Of a DNA stretch of 64,000 nucleotides, positions 25,726 through 38,232 are shown one piece after another. How positions within the stretch are numbered: the stretch's first letter is position 1; each line of letters opens with the position of its first letter. Source of the DNA: Palaemon carinicauda (lineage: Eukaryota; Arthropoda; Malacostraca; Decapoda; Palaemonidae); the NCBI RefSeq assembly GCF_036898095.1, contig NC_090751.1:54530786-54594785 (forward strand), in the 5' to 3' direction. Position numbers and translations under genes: made by a program. The notes below the pieces were generated by a model that was given only the letters and a program-made list of their open reading frames with translations, was not told where the DNA came from and did no database searches.

Positions 25726-26156
25726 TACTAACAAAGAGGTTAAATAGGCTCCTTGAGGTAGTAAGCTGAGATTTTGCGCTCATATCTTCAATTGGGGGTA
25801 TAAAGGTACCAGTATGCATGGTTAAACTCATTTAACCCTGCCAGTATGTTGTCCACATAACCCAGTTCCTACTTATCTTCTTCTTCTTCTTTTTTTTTTT
25901 TTTACCAGATTGAGATTATGGTACACTTAGATTCAAAAGTCCGCTGACACTCGAGGGAATTCGTTCGTCAAAGGTCACTGGTGTTAACTATGACAAAACA
26001 AATAAAGAGTTCCATGTCTTACTATTTCTTAGGAAGCTTTGTCCAACCTCAGCAAACGCTTAATAAAATTACAAATTGTTGCCATATTTCATACTGTGGT
26101 ATCATTTGACGTCTCGACTATCAAATACAAATACACAACACAACACACCACATACA

Positions 26157-26447
<291 letters not shown>

Positions 26448-26451
<4 letters not shown>

Positions 26452-28414
26452 TATTTCTTGGGAGGAGCCCAGTATATAGACCCTTTCAATGGAAGGGTGG
26501 GAATGGGGAAATTTCCCCTTCCTCGGTCAGTCCGACACAGGAAATAAGTCATTGGAAATTTAGGGTGGTGGAGAGGGGTTCAATGAAGATTCTTGACACA
26601 TCTTGTAAAATATAGTTTCTTTGCCTAAATCTAATTTGATAAACGTTAACGTTCTGGCAAATATTGCTGACCTAATTCATTGTCAGTTGATTTGCAGTAG
26701 CAGTAGAATAAAATAGCTGCTGTTGTTGGAAAGTTGATTAGTAATGAAAGTTAAGTATTAACTTTGCCTAATAGATAATCAATAATGGATACAGTAAATA
26801 CTGATGACGGTATAGCACTTTGAATACTATCAGAGTTTAGTTAATCGAGTCGAAAATGAGTTGTATTGCGGTAAACGAGACCACTATTACATTTTATCAA
26901 AACCTTTGAGAAATTTGCTTTAATGATAAATCATATAAAAAAAGTTTCTTATTCTCAGACGACACAATTTTCCAGAATTTTGTCATGGAAGTGCGATATA
27001 CTAATTTACCCAAAATGTATTCTCTAATTCGCCGGAAAAATACAAGCGCAGATGACATAAGCACAAAATTATTCCCTATGATAATACCCTGCCTGTAAAT
27101 TATCAATGATTACGTAATTACTATAGTCAATTTATTTTGGCGATGCGGATTTGCACCGTCTCGCACGGATACCCTTTTAGCTCTGAAAATTTCCTGATAG
27201 CTGATTGGTCAGAAGTATTTTCGTCCTAATACCATCTTAGTTTTCAAATAATTACTAGGTGATATGAATCGAAACTTATTTACTAATCTAAATTTCTACT
27301 TCAGATATAGGTTTTGTCAATAAATAATGTTAACGAATAAATATATTATAAAATATCGTGATGATAAATCTAAATTTAAAAACAATACCCGCCGAAGTCA
27401 TTTCAGGAGCTTGTTTTCGGATGCACGCTGCATAACTTTGTAACTTTTCACATATTTTAACATATAACTTTCTTTGGATACCAGAATCTAAAAACGTGGA
27501 ATTGATAAAACTCGCAATTTGTGAAAATAGAGGTTAGGTTGCTTGCTTGCTTGCTTATAGATTGCCTTGCCTTAAACAAGAAAAGCAAGACCCACTTGGA
27601 GTGGGTACTGGGTAAAACGAGCATTCTACTGCCAAACACCGAAGAGGGAAAGGAAGGGAGATTGTAACTCTACAGAATCCTCAAACCGAAAATATTGTTA
27701 TTGATAGTATCCAAACCTTTACGAAAAAAAAGATAACAAACCGTTTTTACACGGACTTCCATCATAGGACTATGATGTAAGTCGTATAAAAAAGGGATAA
27801 ATCTTCGGCCACACCGAGCGCGACTAGCGGCGTGGTTAGCGGGAAGAGGTTCCCAGGGCAAATTGAAACCTAAGGTATCATATGTACGTGGCCAGATAGG
27901 AGGCGCGAGAAGCCTCCAACCGCTGCAGCTGCCGCCAAGATAATTAATCATACCGGGTTAGACCGTCTCTGAGTTACTGCGCACCTTCGTGACGTCAATG
28001 GATAGTGACTGTAGAAGAAAACGAGGAAAACAAGTTTTAGGGTCACTACAGTAGGTGTTTCCCCCATAACACACTTTTCTTTCTTTCGTGACCGAGGAAG
28101 ATAACTTTTACCTTGATCTTCAGGTACTTTATTATTTGAAGACTAGAATTTCAGTTTTTTCTTTGTTTTTATTTATTTTTTGGTTAAGGAGATAAGAGAA
28201 TTCTGTTTAAAATTTATACTTTTTTAATGAAAATACAAAAAAAAAATTCAAGCTTTTATTTGGAAATTTACTATTTCTCTATTTTTCCATATTTTTGCTT
28301 TTGACTTCTCTCGCAGGAGATTTTTCTGTTCAAGATTCTTATCATAAAAAAACATGAGACACTGTACAAATAGGGAAACAAGTTTTGGTAGATTTACAAA
28401 AGGAATCATATAAG

Positions 28415-28490
<76 letters not shown>

Positions 28491-29001
28491 ACATATTGGT
28501 CTTCCTTTCTCCTTTGACTTGATCTGCAGCCATACACGGAGCAAGTAGCCATGACTCCTCAGGACCCAGAGGATTAACCAGGTGGATAAAGACCGCTTGG
28601 TTAGGAGAGCTTGAGTTCTTCTTGTTCTCCCGAGTAGAGTCAAATACAGACTGATGACATTTCTTAATCTGAACCCTAACCAATGCACCCGCTCAGCGAG
28701 ATGCGCGAGATAGTTCTTATTTTGGTCAGAAGTGGGCTAACTAATGTTACTTTCTTGTAAGGATCCCAGAATATCTTTCAAGAAATGTTATTTTCGTGAA
28801 CAAATAACGTGTTTTATGTGTCAATTTTCTTCTTAGAAAAACTGGCTAAATGAACAGCAGATATCGCGATGTTATTCGGCGCAAAAACGTGGAGAAACCA
28901 GCCAAATTTGCTGCTTGTTTCCAGTTATTCAGGGTTGACAATCCTCTCGGTCGTTATAAGCCGCTAATCCCATACCATACCCCGTACGGGCTAACCAAGG
29001 G
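26448..29001. other. No gene supported; contains (GA)n at 28418-28487
   Basis: AT-rich DNA, with a locally GC-richer stretch near 27800-27990 and a GCTTGCTTGC tract near 27540. A minus-strand frame at 28683-28489 (about 64 codons, varied composition) could be an exon fragment, but I see no homology and no clear splice sites. Confidence 0.35.
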
Positions 29002-29053
29002 AAAGGCCTGTGCCAACAACAAGTTTTGGCTATAATACTCCAACAACAATAAT
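29002..29053 (+). repeat. SINE-like 3' tail, second copy
   Basis: GGCCTGTGCCAACAACAAG, TTTTGGCTATAATACTCC and CAACAACAATAATA match the block at 17357. The preceding GTACGGGCTAACC is not shared, so the copies differ upstream. Confidence 0.6.
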
Positions 29054-29164
29054 ACCATACCCCTATAAACCCAGGTACCCAAACACTCAGATGACCTTAC
29101 ACAGGGCAGACTTCTTGTTTCGCCGAGTTGTAATTGATTAGTAACGAACGCATTGCTGCGTTAA

Positions 29165-30945
29165 TCATGTCTCTCCGACACCGGAAGTTTCTTGAAAACG
29201 AAGAGGGAAATCTTAGAATACTTTTTTGTATTGCCTTCGGAATCGGAAGATGATTCAAGTGAAAACGATGAACTGTCTGCCGCTCCTTCCACATACGATG
29301 AAAACAATTCTTTTATCATCGTGAATGAAGACCTGGAAGCGGAATCTACTGCCGAAGACGAGGACGAATACACCGTCGATATGGTAATGCCCCCCTAAAG
29401 AAGACGAGGACACAAATGACGAATATTGGGCCGGAGTAAATAACTGGGAAGAGTTTGATGAAGAGAGTCATGAATTACCCAGATTTACTTTCAAAGGACG
29501 AGCAAAATTCAACTGTCCTGATCAAACTATCAACACTCCTTTTCAATTTTTCATGCTTTTTTTTACACGCAAACTTTTCCAAACAATTGCAGTTGAAACG
29601 AATTGCTACACAGAGGAACTGTTAAGTAGGAAAAGGCCTCTGCAACAATATTCTATAAGGCAAAACTGACAAAAAATAAGCGTGGAGGAAATAATGGCCT
29701 TTCATGGAACAATAATTAATATGGTTTTACACAGAAATAAGAGATCAAGGGACTTCTTTTCCAAGCAATGGGTGGACGAAAGTTCGTTTTTTCGTCAAAT
29801 CTTTAGGAGAGATAGGTGGTTCCAGATATTCTGGGGTCTTCATGTGTCTCCTCCAGCAGCCCCTGGCAGTGGCTTCATGGCATCTCGGAGATCAAAGGTA
29901 AAACAAGTTCATGACTATTTATCTGAACGGTTCTTACGTTATTATCATCCTGGATGCCATCTGAGCGCCGACGAGTCCACAGTGCCATACAAGGGCAGGA
30001 CCGCATTCAAGATGTACGACAGCAAAAAACCAACAAAATGGGGTATCAGAATATATGATATTGCCGATGCGCTGACGGGATATATTCAAGGTTTGATTCC
30101 GTATTACGGCAAAGCTACTATCTAGTGCCTTGGTTATGCTGGTCATCTCTTCACCACTCGCAATGTATTGACACTGGATACCATGTTTATACGGATCGTC
30201 TTTATACAAACTTATCTCTAGCTGCGGAACTTCTGAAGAAAAAAATTCACATCACTGGAACGATAAATACGAATGGGAAAGGCCTTCCCCCTCAAGTGAA
30301 GAAAAGAAAAAGATCATCAGTAGGAACTGTAAGATCGTATGTGAAAAACAAGCGATGCCATATTCTGTCTTGGAAAGATAAGAGGGACGTCATTATGTGC
30401 TCTACATACCATACTGCAAGAACCATCCAACATCGCCGTGTTATGAAAGGGAATTTAGAACAAGTTATTGAAAAACCAATGATGGTCTCCGAATATACTT
30501 CTAACATGGGAGGAGTGGATCGTGCAGATCATTACATATCATCATACTGCTTCCTACAAAAATCATTGAAATGGTGGAGAAAAGTTTACTTTTTCCTTTT
30601 GCAATTAGCCATAGTGAATAGTTTCATTCGCCATCGTATTCATATGAAATCAAAAGGGTTGAAGGTATCAACTCATCTTCAGTTCCGGAAAGAATTGGTA
30701 GGAAACGTAAGAAATGCGGCTCAAAATGGAAGAAGCACATCTGATGATGAGGAAAGGTTGAATGGCAAATTACATATAATAGCCAAACAAGACAGGAAAC
30801 ACTCCGTCGAATGCATTATATGCAGTGACAGACGTGGACCTGGTGGAAGAAAAGAAACAAAATATTACTGTAAAACATTTACCAGGCAACCTACAATGCA
30901 TCCTGAGTGCTTTGAAACTTACCACACAAAAAAAAGATTACAATA
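29165..30945 (+). pseudogene. piggyBac-type transposase, frameshifted
   Basis: A DDE transposase of the piggyBac superfamily, which cuts and pastes at TTAA. The N-terminal acidic region (29192-29398: SESEDDSSENDE, AEDEDEY) changes frame into NNWEEFDEESHEL. The catalytic part starts about 29682. The three expected acidic sites are present: SADESTVPYKG (about 29970), VYTDRLYTN (about 30190) and MGGVDRADHY (about 30510). The C-terminus has a cysteine-rich finger, CIICSDRRG, YYCKTF, HPECF. A TAG stop at 30123-30125 and a frameshift near 30165 separate the first catalytic Asp from the others, and another frame change lies near 29396. It is therefore inactive. The last segment (30125-30946, 273 codons) is intact to its TAA. 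Confidence 0.92.
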
Positions 30946-31028
30946 AGAAATATACTTAATTTTTGTATGAATCCTGCAATATGAATTTTGTCTATTTTTA
31001 TTTTAAATAATAAATAAGTTTCTTCGCA

Positions 31029-31083
<55 letters not shown>

Positions 31084-31092
31084 ATTATTATT
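31029..31092. repeat. (ATT)n microsatellite
   Basis: About 20 ATT units within the 3' non-coding part of the piggyBac element. Confidence 0.98.
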
Positions 31093-31472
31093 AGCATGAA
31101 TAACGACAAATTATTATTAGACCTGTATGATTTACACCTATAAGATGAATGAAATCTTTATTGAAAATTAAGAAATTATATTTGGACCACTTTGACCGAA
31201 AAAAATGACTAAACTACAATGTTCTTTACGTTCAACTCTGTATGGTTTGTAAATTTATTCCTCTGATAAAAATGGAACATTATTATTATAATTCTTTTTT
31301 GCAAAAATCGTAAATATGTACAAAGTCCCCCCCCCTCCCCCAAAAAGCATTCATACCAAATATACTGTATTATAATCCACCTAAATATACGGATGAAGGA
31401 CCAACCGTAGCCCTCGAGGTAGCAAACCTTATCTTTGATCATGAACTCGGGCTCTCGACTCCCCCACCGTCT

Positions 31473-31514
31473 TCCGGACCAGGGTTAAAAGAATTCTTTT
31501 AACCCTGTTCCGGA
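31473..31514. repeat. Near-perfect 42-bp palindrome: two piggyBac-like ends facing each other
   Basis: Centred between 31493 and 31494, with one mismatched pair. It reads TCCGGACCAGGG-TTAA, a 10-bp spacer AAGAATTCTT, then TTAA-CCCTGTTCCGGA. piggyBac elements end in GGG at a TTAA target and begin with CCC, so this looks like a right end at 31484 next to a left end at 31503. The transposase gene ends 540 bp upstream, which suits the first of these. No matching left end was found for it. Confidence 0.55.
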
Positions 31515-31556
31515 CCTTCCTGATAACCTTCCATATGCAGCTCCATCATCCACTCC

Positions 31557-31559
<3 letters not shown>

Positions 31560-31628
<69 letters not shown>

Positions 31629-31630
31629 CG
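31560..31630. repeat. (CT)n(CG)n microsatellite
   Basis: About 52 bp CT followed by about 18 bp CG. Confidence 0.98.
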
Positions 31631-31755
31631 TATAAGATAGTTAATGTAGCAATACATACATAATTGGCTGAAGCGCAGTAAGCAAAAAATAATTATGCAA
31701 TGGAAAATTTTTCTTCTATCTAGAACAAAAAATAGTGCGAAAGATTGTTTCATAA

Positions 31756-31863
<108 letters not shown>

Positions 31864-33023
31864 AGTTGTTTTTTGTGTTTAGGTAGGATTATGGTAAAGC
31901 TACGGGTAATGAATGAATATTCTTGTTTAATAATTTGTAAGGTTACTATTATATAAAAAATCCAATTGGTATAAACACAAACCAAAAAAGTAAAATAAAA
32001 CGACACAACAAATGAAAGGAAGGCAGAGATAGTCTTCTTTAGGTGTAGTCGCACTGACCATGATTCATTTAATCATTTCTGTCAAGCGTGTGTCAGGGTC
32101 GTTGACGATCGCTAGTTGCCGTACAGCATAAAACTTTTTTTCTATATATCTTTCAAAAAATGCGGTGTTTATATATGTTTTTATTGAAAAATATTTATGA
32201 TCTTATGTATTTTCATAATGTATGAAAGCACTTGTAAAGTTCAACACTTCGAGATACAAGATCGACTACATTTATTTTGTTCTCGTGCTACTTCAAAATT
32301 ACAATTTGGCAACTTTTATAGGCCCAATACCTTATCCAGTGTCGCCAACACTGGCTATAAAACTTCTAATTTTCACCTGGAATTACACCTATTCATATAT
32401 ATATATACACCTTCGTTATACAGAAACCGCTGTTCGAAAAGCATTTATTCAATACCCATATAATATCATGAAACTTTACCTAGCGATTAATGCAAAAACT
32501 AATGGATTTACAGAGGATTTAGATACAAAATTTTCCATTTTAGTTAAGTAAAATAAACAGGCGGACTAGTTGTTTTTCTTTCCTCATATTACTAACATGA
32601 TAAATGACAGTAATTGAAATCCTTTCATGTCCATTTTAACATATAGAGAAGAACATGTCTTTAACTTTGAAATGATATACATTTGATAGTAATGGATATA
32701 ACATACGTTTAAGAAATACTTTCCATGAACTAAAAATTCTCACAGCTCCATTTCCTCCAAGTGACAGAGCTTAAAACGACCTACCAAGAGCCCAAGCGCC
32801 TTCCCCCAAGATTACACCATTTTTCATCAGTTCTTGAAGGGGTGCGTGTTCAGTTATTCGTTTACAGCCTTAACCAATCAACAATTTATTGGGAGGTGTT
32901 TCGGAGAGCAAAAATAAATTAAATAAATGGAAGTTATGGCAATCAACTGCAAATGGATGGTGATAAAATAGTGGGTAGGCCTATGCCTTTTTGTGCTTTG
33001 CAACCTATTTAATCACCATTTAG

Positions 33024-33024
<1 letters not shown>
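31864..33024. other. No gene recognised
   Basis: AT-rich. Frames of 88 and 109 codons at 32197-32551 overlap each other and show no domain or codon bias that I trust. Confidence 0.4.

Positions 33025-33091
<67 letters not shown>
33025..33091. repeat. (TA)n microsatellite
   Basis: About 66 bp of TA. Confidence 0.98.
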
Positions 33092-35085
33092 TGTGCAGGT
33101 CTGTGTGTTGTGTTGTGTATTTGTATTGGATAGTTCAGACGTCAATGCCTCCAATCAAAGCCGCCTATCCGAAACCCCATAGACTTCCTTTCGGACAATT
33201 AAATAATTCTTGGCAAAGATATTTTACACTAACAATATATTCTATATCAGATAGTAATTTCATTATACCACTGAATGCTAAGAAAACAACAGTAGCGTGT
33301 TCAGCTAACAAAATTAAAATGACACTTTTCAAAAGAAGATATCATACGGACAGACCAAATGTCGTTAAATTTACAGCGCTGAAGGAGGAAGGATACAAAC
33401 TGAATTCGAAGTGGAAACTTTCAAACAATATGATATTCGCGATATATTAACGGATTCGATGTTTTTTAAAAGAATGGCTCTGTCCAGTTAGTCTTAAAAA
33501 TCTAATATAGTGTATCGCTTAATTGTTGTAATATTCTAATTGCGAAACATCACGATCAAATACGGAGTGACTGAAGGTTGAATATCTATATTTAGCTTCC
33601 TCAATCTACGGCAATATCCAAGGAGTGAGTTAGTCGAAGACCAGGCAAAATTTCATATTCTAATACATTATGTGCTTCATTAAAGATAATAGCTTATGTG
33701 AATTTATATGTTTTATGTTTTTATTTTTCTGTAGTGAAAAGGTCACGTAATAATTGGACTGACGGAATGCCTTCCATGTAATTGTTCTTAAAATATGTTT
33801 TTCCTTGACGGCTTCAAAGTTGTCTGTTGTCCTTGGCAAGACCTACTGCAGTTATCAGGCCTTGCCTCAAAGGTATGGTGTTATGTTTCTCTTCGTAGAG
33901 CCTCGTAAGAGGACGTTATTATATGCGACACGACATGATTTTGGAGACGCATAGTGGTTATCAAGGTCTATAGAATACCTATAGACCTTGGTGGTTATCC
34001 TAAGGCATAGGTCACACACACGTTACACTCGACACGAATCGTCACCGAGAAAGTAAAATTAACATTTAGGCAATGATTTGATTATAGTCACAAACAGAAA
34101 CTTTTATTTGGCCATTTGATTATTGTCTTGTCGACTCTATCATTGCTATTACTGATTTTACGGCGAACGCCTTCCCTTTACAAGTGTTGCTAAATGAGAC
34201 ACGTCTACTCCGCACTGACAAGATGCTGAAGTTTCCGAACACCTTTTAACAGAAAGAATATTATAAAATTTCATCCATGACCATGTATAACCTAATCCTA
34301 TGTAATGAGCGACAGATATTTCCAACCAATAATAACAGATTTTTGACAAAGTCCTTATTAGGCATATTCAGAAGTTCCTCAAACGTTTTACTATCCAATT
34401 AACCTTCATGTAAGTAGCAGGGACGTCAAAATCAATAATTGGAATCTGTTTTTTATTAACTGATCATCATTAGACAATTTTACCAAGATTCAATCTGCCA
34501 ATTTATTTTTTCACTTTTACTCTCGTTACCTGACAGTGTAGACCCACTGAACGACCTTTGATCCTTAATTATAAAAATAAGGGCTAAAAATTTTGGTAAG
34601 AAAAAAAATTAGGGACTGTAATTCGTACAAAATTTCCCTAAATCTACTGTATGTGTTGTATCAAGCTTTTGTTTTAAAAAGCGCGTCCGTTAGAATGTCA
34701 ATATTGCTTCAAAGTATTTTTAATTTGCCAAGAGCACTGCTTCCGAACTTTTAACCCTGTATTTAAAAAAAAAAAAAAGAAAAAAAAAAAACATATCCTG
34801 TTGGTATGAAATTATACTCTATATGTTGTTTGATTATCTTTTACACTGCTCTGTTAAAAATGTGCATCTATTCATCTTTATTTAACGTACGTTACGAGTG
34901 TAAAATATTAATACACATTGGAATGGCTAAGCCAAACAAGAATGTACTGTGCATTTATGCGAATTTCTAAATCGTGTAAAACCTAACTTTAACTGTAAAA
35001 TATATACTTGTTAGGTCACTGAATATTGTAAGTTTAAGCATTAGTAGAGAAGGGTAGGGGCCTTTAATTTAATTTAAAAGGGAAA
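33092..35085. other. No gene recognised; hairpin at 33962-33990
   Basis: AT-rich DNA. CAAGGTCTATAG at 33962-33973 is exactly complementary to 33979-33990 with a 5-base loop. The 119-codon frame at 33091-33450 begins beside a microsatellite and has no recognisable content. Confidence 0.4.
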
Positions 35086-35095
35086 CATACACACG

Positions 35096-35165
<70 letters not shown>

Positions 35166-35171
35166 ATTATA

Positions 35172-35243
<72 letters not shown>
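35086..35243. repeat. (CA)n(TA)n compound microsatellite
   Basis: CA array followed by TA with several ATTATA interruptions. Confidence 0.97.
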
Positions 35244-35246
<3 letters not shown>

Positions 35247-35808
35247 CGCGCTGGAGCACATATATACAAGTGTGTGTATGTAATATATGCACAAACTACT
35301 TTTTTAAGTTGACATTTGTTGTTGTATAAGTCAAAAGAAGCTGTCATGATGAATTTTCCGGCGAATAACTGGTTAATGAGATATGGAGAGTGGTAGATAA
35401 AGTTTTATAGGGAAGCGAATGTCAAAAAAAGGGAATCAGTATGCTAACAAGGTTTTGGAATTTTGGGAGATTATGTAGAGGTAATGAATTGAAAAGCTTG
35501 TCAATATGACGTTTTTAGAAGCATGAACGTAATTTTATGAAGGTAGGTTATTGCTAATTGAAGCATGATTGCAAACTATATGTATTTAACTGTTTCTGTA
35601 ATTAAAGGGAATAGCAGACTGTATAACTTTTATTTAGTCTTTATATATATTTTTTACAAAGGTATAGATTCTTTCTTTAATACCGAAAAATAAAAACTTT
35701 TACATTATTACTTCACTACTGAAAATGAACTCTGTATTGAATGAAATTCCATTACCCCGTTTTCATACATAACGGGAATTTTCAAGACTGATTCAAATGA
35801 TTTTTAAA

Positions 35809-35826
35809 ATCTATTTTCTGTTTCAG
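35809..35826 (+). promoter_or_regulatory. Probable 3' splice site (intron end)
   Basis: ATCTATTTTCTGTTTCAG ends in a pyrimidine-rich tract and CAG just before the open frame. An in-frame TAA at 35805-35807 means the frame cannot extend further upstream without splicing. The exon would begin at 35827. Confidence 0.6.
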
Positions 35827-35831
35827 AGGTG

Positions 35832-36800
35832 ATGAGTTCAGTCCGTAGTGCCACAAAAGGTCATTCTGGGTCGGACAGTCTGTACAGTTCAGACTCTGGT
35901 ATCAGTTTTGCTGACGACATCCCAAGTATTAGAAGTAGGAGGTACAGTTCTGTTTCTTCAAGTTCCAGTTCAACTGCGAGTTCTAGCTCCAGGGACTTAC
36001 AGTTATCAATTAACTATGGAGCATGCACAGAAACCAGACCCACAAATATAAATATCTCCGAGGAAATTGCATTAATAATGAATAAGATGGGATTGTCCAA
36101 TAGCCCTCATATAAGAAAAGATCAAAGTCATTGGTTTCATCGCCTACTAGAACTTCTTGTCAATGTATTACACATGACTCCTGTACATAGTTTACCGGCC
36201 TTTCGTGAAAGAATCTGCCGTCATTTGCGAATACGAAGAAATGGGACTCTTTCTGTAAGTCTTGCAGCTGCATCGTTGCTGAAAATGCATCCTGATGTCG
36301 ACGAAGAAGATGGTCAGATGAAGCATTACTATACACTTCCTTCACCCATTCCAGAACGCCTCTACCAAGGATTCTTTGTGCCCATCCGGCATATCCTATA
36401 CGGGGAAGCTTTGATGAGAGGCTTTGCTGAGCACTACACAGAAGGCATTCATGTCAAACCCAACCCATATCCCTTACTGCTTGAAGACGATCCGCCACGA
36501 CAGTTTGTTACAATGATTCGTAGACCAGATGTATTTCGTGCTATTACATCTCATTCATTGGAACTTGGGCGTGGCTTCATCAGGTTATCAGCCAACATGC
36601 AATACATTACTAGAGACATTTGGTATCTTTTGTACAATGAGATGGTAGATGTTCAAGTAGCTATGGATATTTACGATGAATTTTTCAAGGAATTTGAAAA
36701 TCAACTGGGTTTACTACAGGTTGTAAGCATAGATGGTATTCCATCAAGTGTCATCGAAAAGGTGAAGAATAAAAACGAAATTGACTACACTGTAAAGTAA
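35832..36800 (+). CDS. Uncharacterised protein, probable last exon of a host gene
   Basis: The only intact, non-transposon-like frame in the window: 322 codons from ATG 35832 to TAA 36800. I do not recognise the family. Residues 1-60 are Ser-rich and low-complexity (LYSSDSGISFADDIPS, then a run of SSVSSSSSS), likely disordered. DSGIS resembles part of an F-box phosphodegron, but that is weak. From about residue 90 the sequence looks folded and mostly helical: HWFHRLLELLVNVLHM, FRERICRHLRIRR, LYQGFFVPIRHILYGEAL, YITRDIWYLLYNEMVDVQV, IYDEFFKEFENQLGLLQ. I see no signal peptide, membrane span or zinc motif. A splice acceptor ends at 35826, so either upstream exons add coding sequence or the upstream exon is 5' UTR and this ATG is the start. 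AATAAA follows at 36921. A virus-derived or domesticated origin cannot be excluded by eye. Confidence 0.7.
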   Translation: MSSVRSATKGHSGSDSLYSSDSGISFADDIPSIRSRRYSSVSSSSSSTASSSSRDLQLSINYGACTETRPTNINISEEIALIMNKMGLSNSPHIRKDQSHWFHRLLELLVNVLHMTPVHSLPAFRERICRHLRIRRNGTLSVSLAAASLLKMHPDVDEEDGQMKHYYTLPSPIPERLYQGFFVPIRHILYGEALMRGFAEHYTEGIHVKPNPYPLLLEDDPPRQFVTMIRRPDVFRAITSHSLELGRGFIRLSANMQYITRDIWYLLYNEMVDVQVAMDIYDEFFKEFENQLGLLQVVSIDGIPSSVIEKVKNKNEIDYTVK

Positions 36801-36920
36801 ACAGCATTTTGTTACACTTGTCGCTGACTCAAAATCTTTATTCTTTACACAAATTGAATATCCTATTGAAGTGAGAGAATGGATTGCTGTAAGTAACTTA
36901 TTTGATGTATACTAATCCTA

Positions 36921-36926
36921 AATAAA
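36921..36926 (+). terminator. Poly(A) signal AATAAA
   Basis: Canonical hexamer 121 bp after the stop codon of the 322-codon exon, with AT-rich DNA following. It is positioned as expected for cleavage and polyadenylation of that transcript. Confidence 0.55.
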
Positions 36927-37764
36927 CATTTATATATCAGGTATAAATTTTTTCAATAGCCAAAAATTTGATTATGCAAAACGCATCAATGAATCTCAGT
37001 AGTTAGTGTTATCAATATTTGATGTAACACCAGATCATGTCTTATGTGTATATTATAATAAGTTGAATAATAATGTAGCGAGATTGATATTTCTGTGTCT
37101 TTCTACTGGTCTTCAACCTACTACAGTACTCTCATATTTACAAATTTTCTATCTGTTCTCCATCCCTTTTTATTTCAGGTCAAATCCATCCCAATCTTTG
37201 AAATCTTAGTTTAATATATTTAAACTGCTTCACTTTGGCAATGAATCTTTATGTTTTACAACCACTCCTTTCAAATATATACTCCTTTTCATTTATCATT
37301 CGAAATGTAACGGATGTATAAAGAAGTACAAGCTATATGCTTCTCTGGCGATTTTTTTGGGTTCCCAGTGGGATAATTTTATTTACTAGTAGTCTACTAA
37401 TCTTTTTCAAATTCATCCAGGTCGCTGCAACACTTCATTTATTTCTTACTGGCCTCTCGATACCCGATTCACAATTCAAAGTGTCCAAAAGGTAAGAGGA
37501 ATGTTCTACCTATTTCGAAACCTCCACTATTGTTTGCTTTAACCTAGTTCTGGGGCTGAGGAGGTCCTTTAACAAGATGTAACGGGGGAGGGAACCCCGC
37601 AGATGATTTATGAAGTTAAAGTTAAGAAGCTTGACCATTAATGTGGAAGAAAGGGGGAACAGAAATACAGCAGAGAAATAAAAGGTGGGTTCAGCTAGGA
37701 TCCAAAGGGACGCTGTGAAGACCAGTGCAATTCCCTTCTACATAAGCATGGGGTTTTTCCTCCT
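36927..37764. other. No gene recognised
   Basis: Downstream flank of the host-type gene. It has small frames without recognisable content and no named repeat before R1 begins near 37765. Confidence 0.4.
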
Positions 37765-38232
37765 CATCTCCTAAGGTAGTAGATTGGCCTGGGTACCAGG
37801 TCTCTGTTGAGATACTACCGCTAGAGTGTTATTAAGGCCATGTCCCACAGGACTTGCTGGTGAATTGCGACAGAATGGCGAACAAAATTTGCTAAACATA
37901 GCTGGAAACTAGCAAAATTGGTATCCTTTGAATGGCCAGACAGTACTACATTGGATACCACTCTCTGGTTACTGTTAATATTTCCTTTGCCTACACGGAT
38001 ATACACACACACACACACCGAATAGTCTGGCCTATTCTTTCCACATTCTCCCCTGTCCTCATACACCTGACAACACTGAGATTACCAAACAATTCTTCTC
38101 CACTCAAGGACTTGAGTACTGCACTGTCATTGTTCAGTGGCTACTTTTCTCATGGTAAGGGTAGAAGCGACTCTTTAGCTATGGTAAGCATTTCTTCTAG
38201 GAGAAGGACACTACAAAATCAAACCACTAGAT
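37765..38232 (+). repeat. R1 repeat, 5' part (split by hAT element)
   Basis: Contains GGTAGTAGATTGGCCTGGG, GTTGAGATACTACCGCTAG, GGCCAGACAGTACTACATTG, CCGAATAGTCTGGCC and GAGATTACCAAACAATTCTT, in the same order as the 18.9-kb copy. It stops at the target duplication CACTAGAT (38225-38232). The sequence resumes after the hAT element at 40285. Confidence 0.85.

Noticed and set aside
28489..28683. 64-codon minus frame with exon-like composition
   Set aside because: No splice sites or homology that I can support. It ends beside a GA microsatellite.
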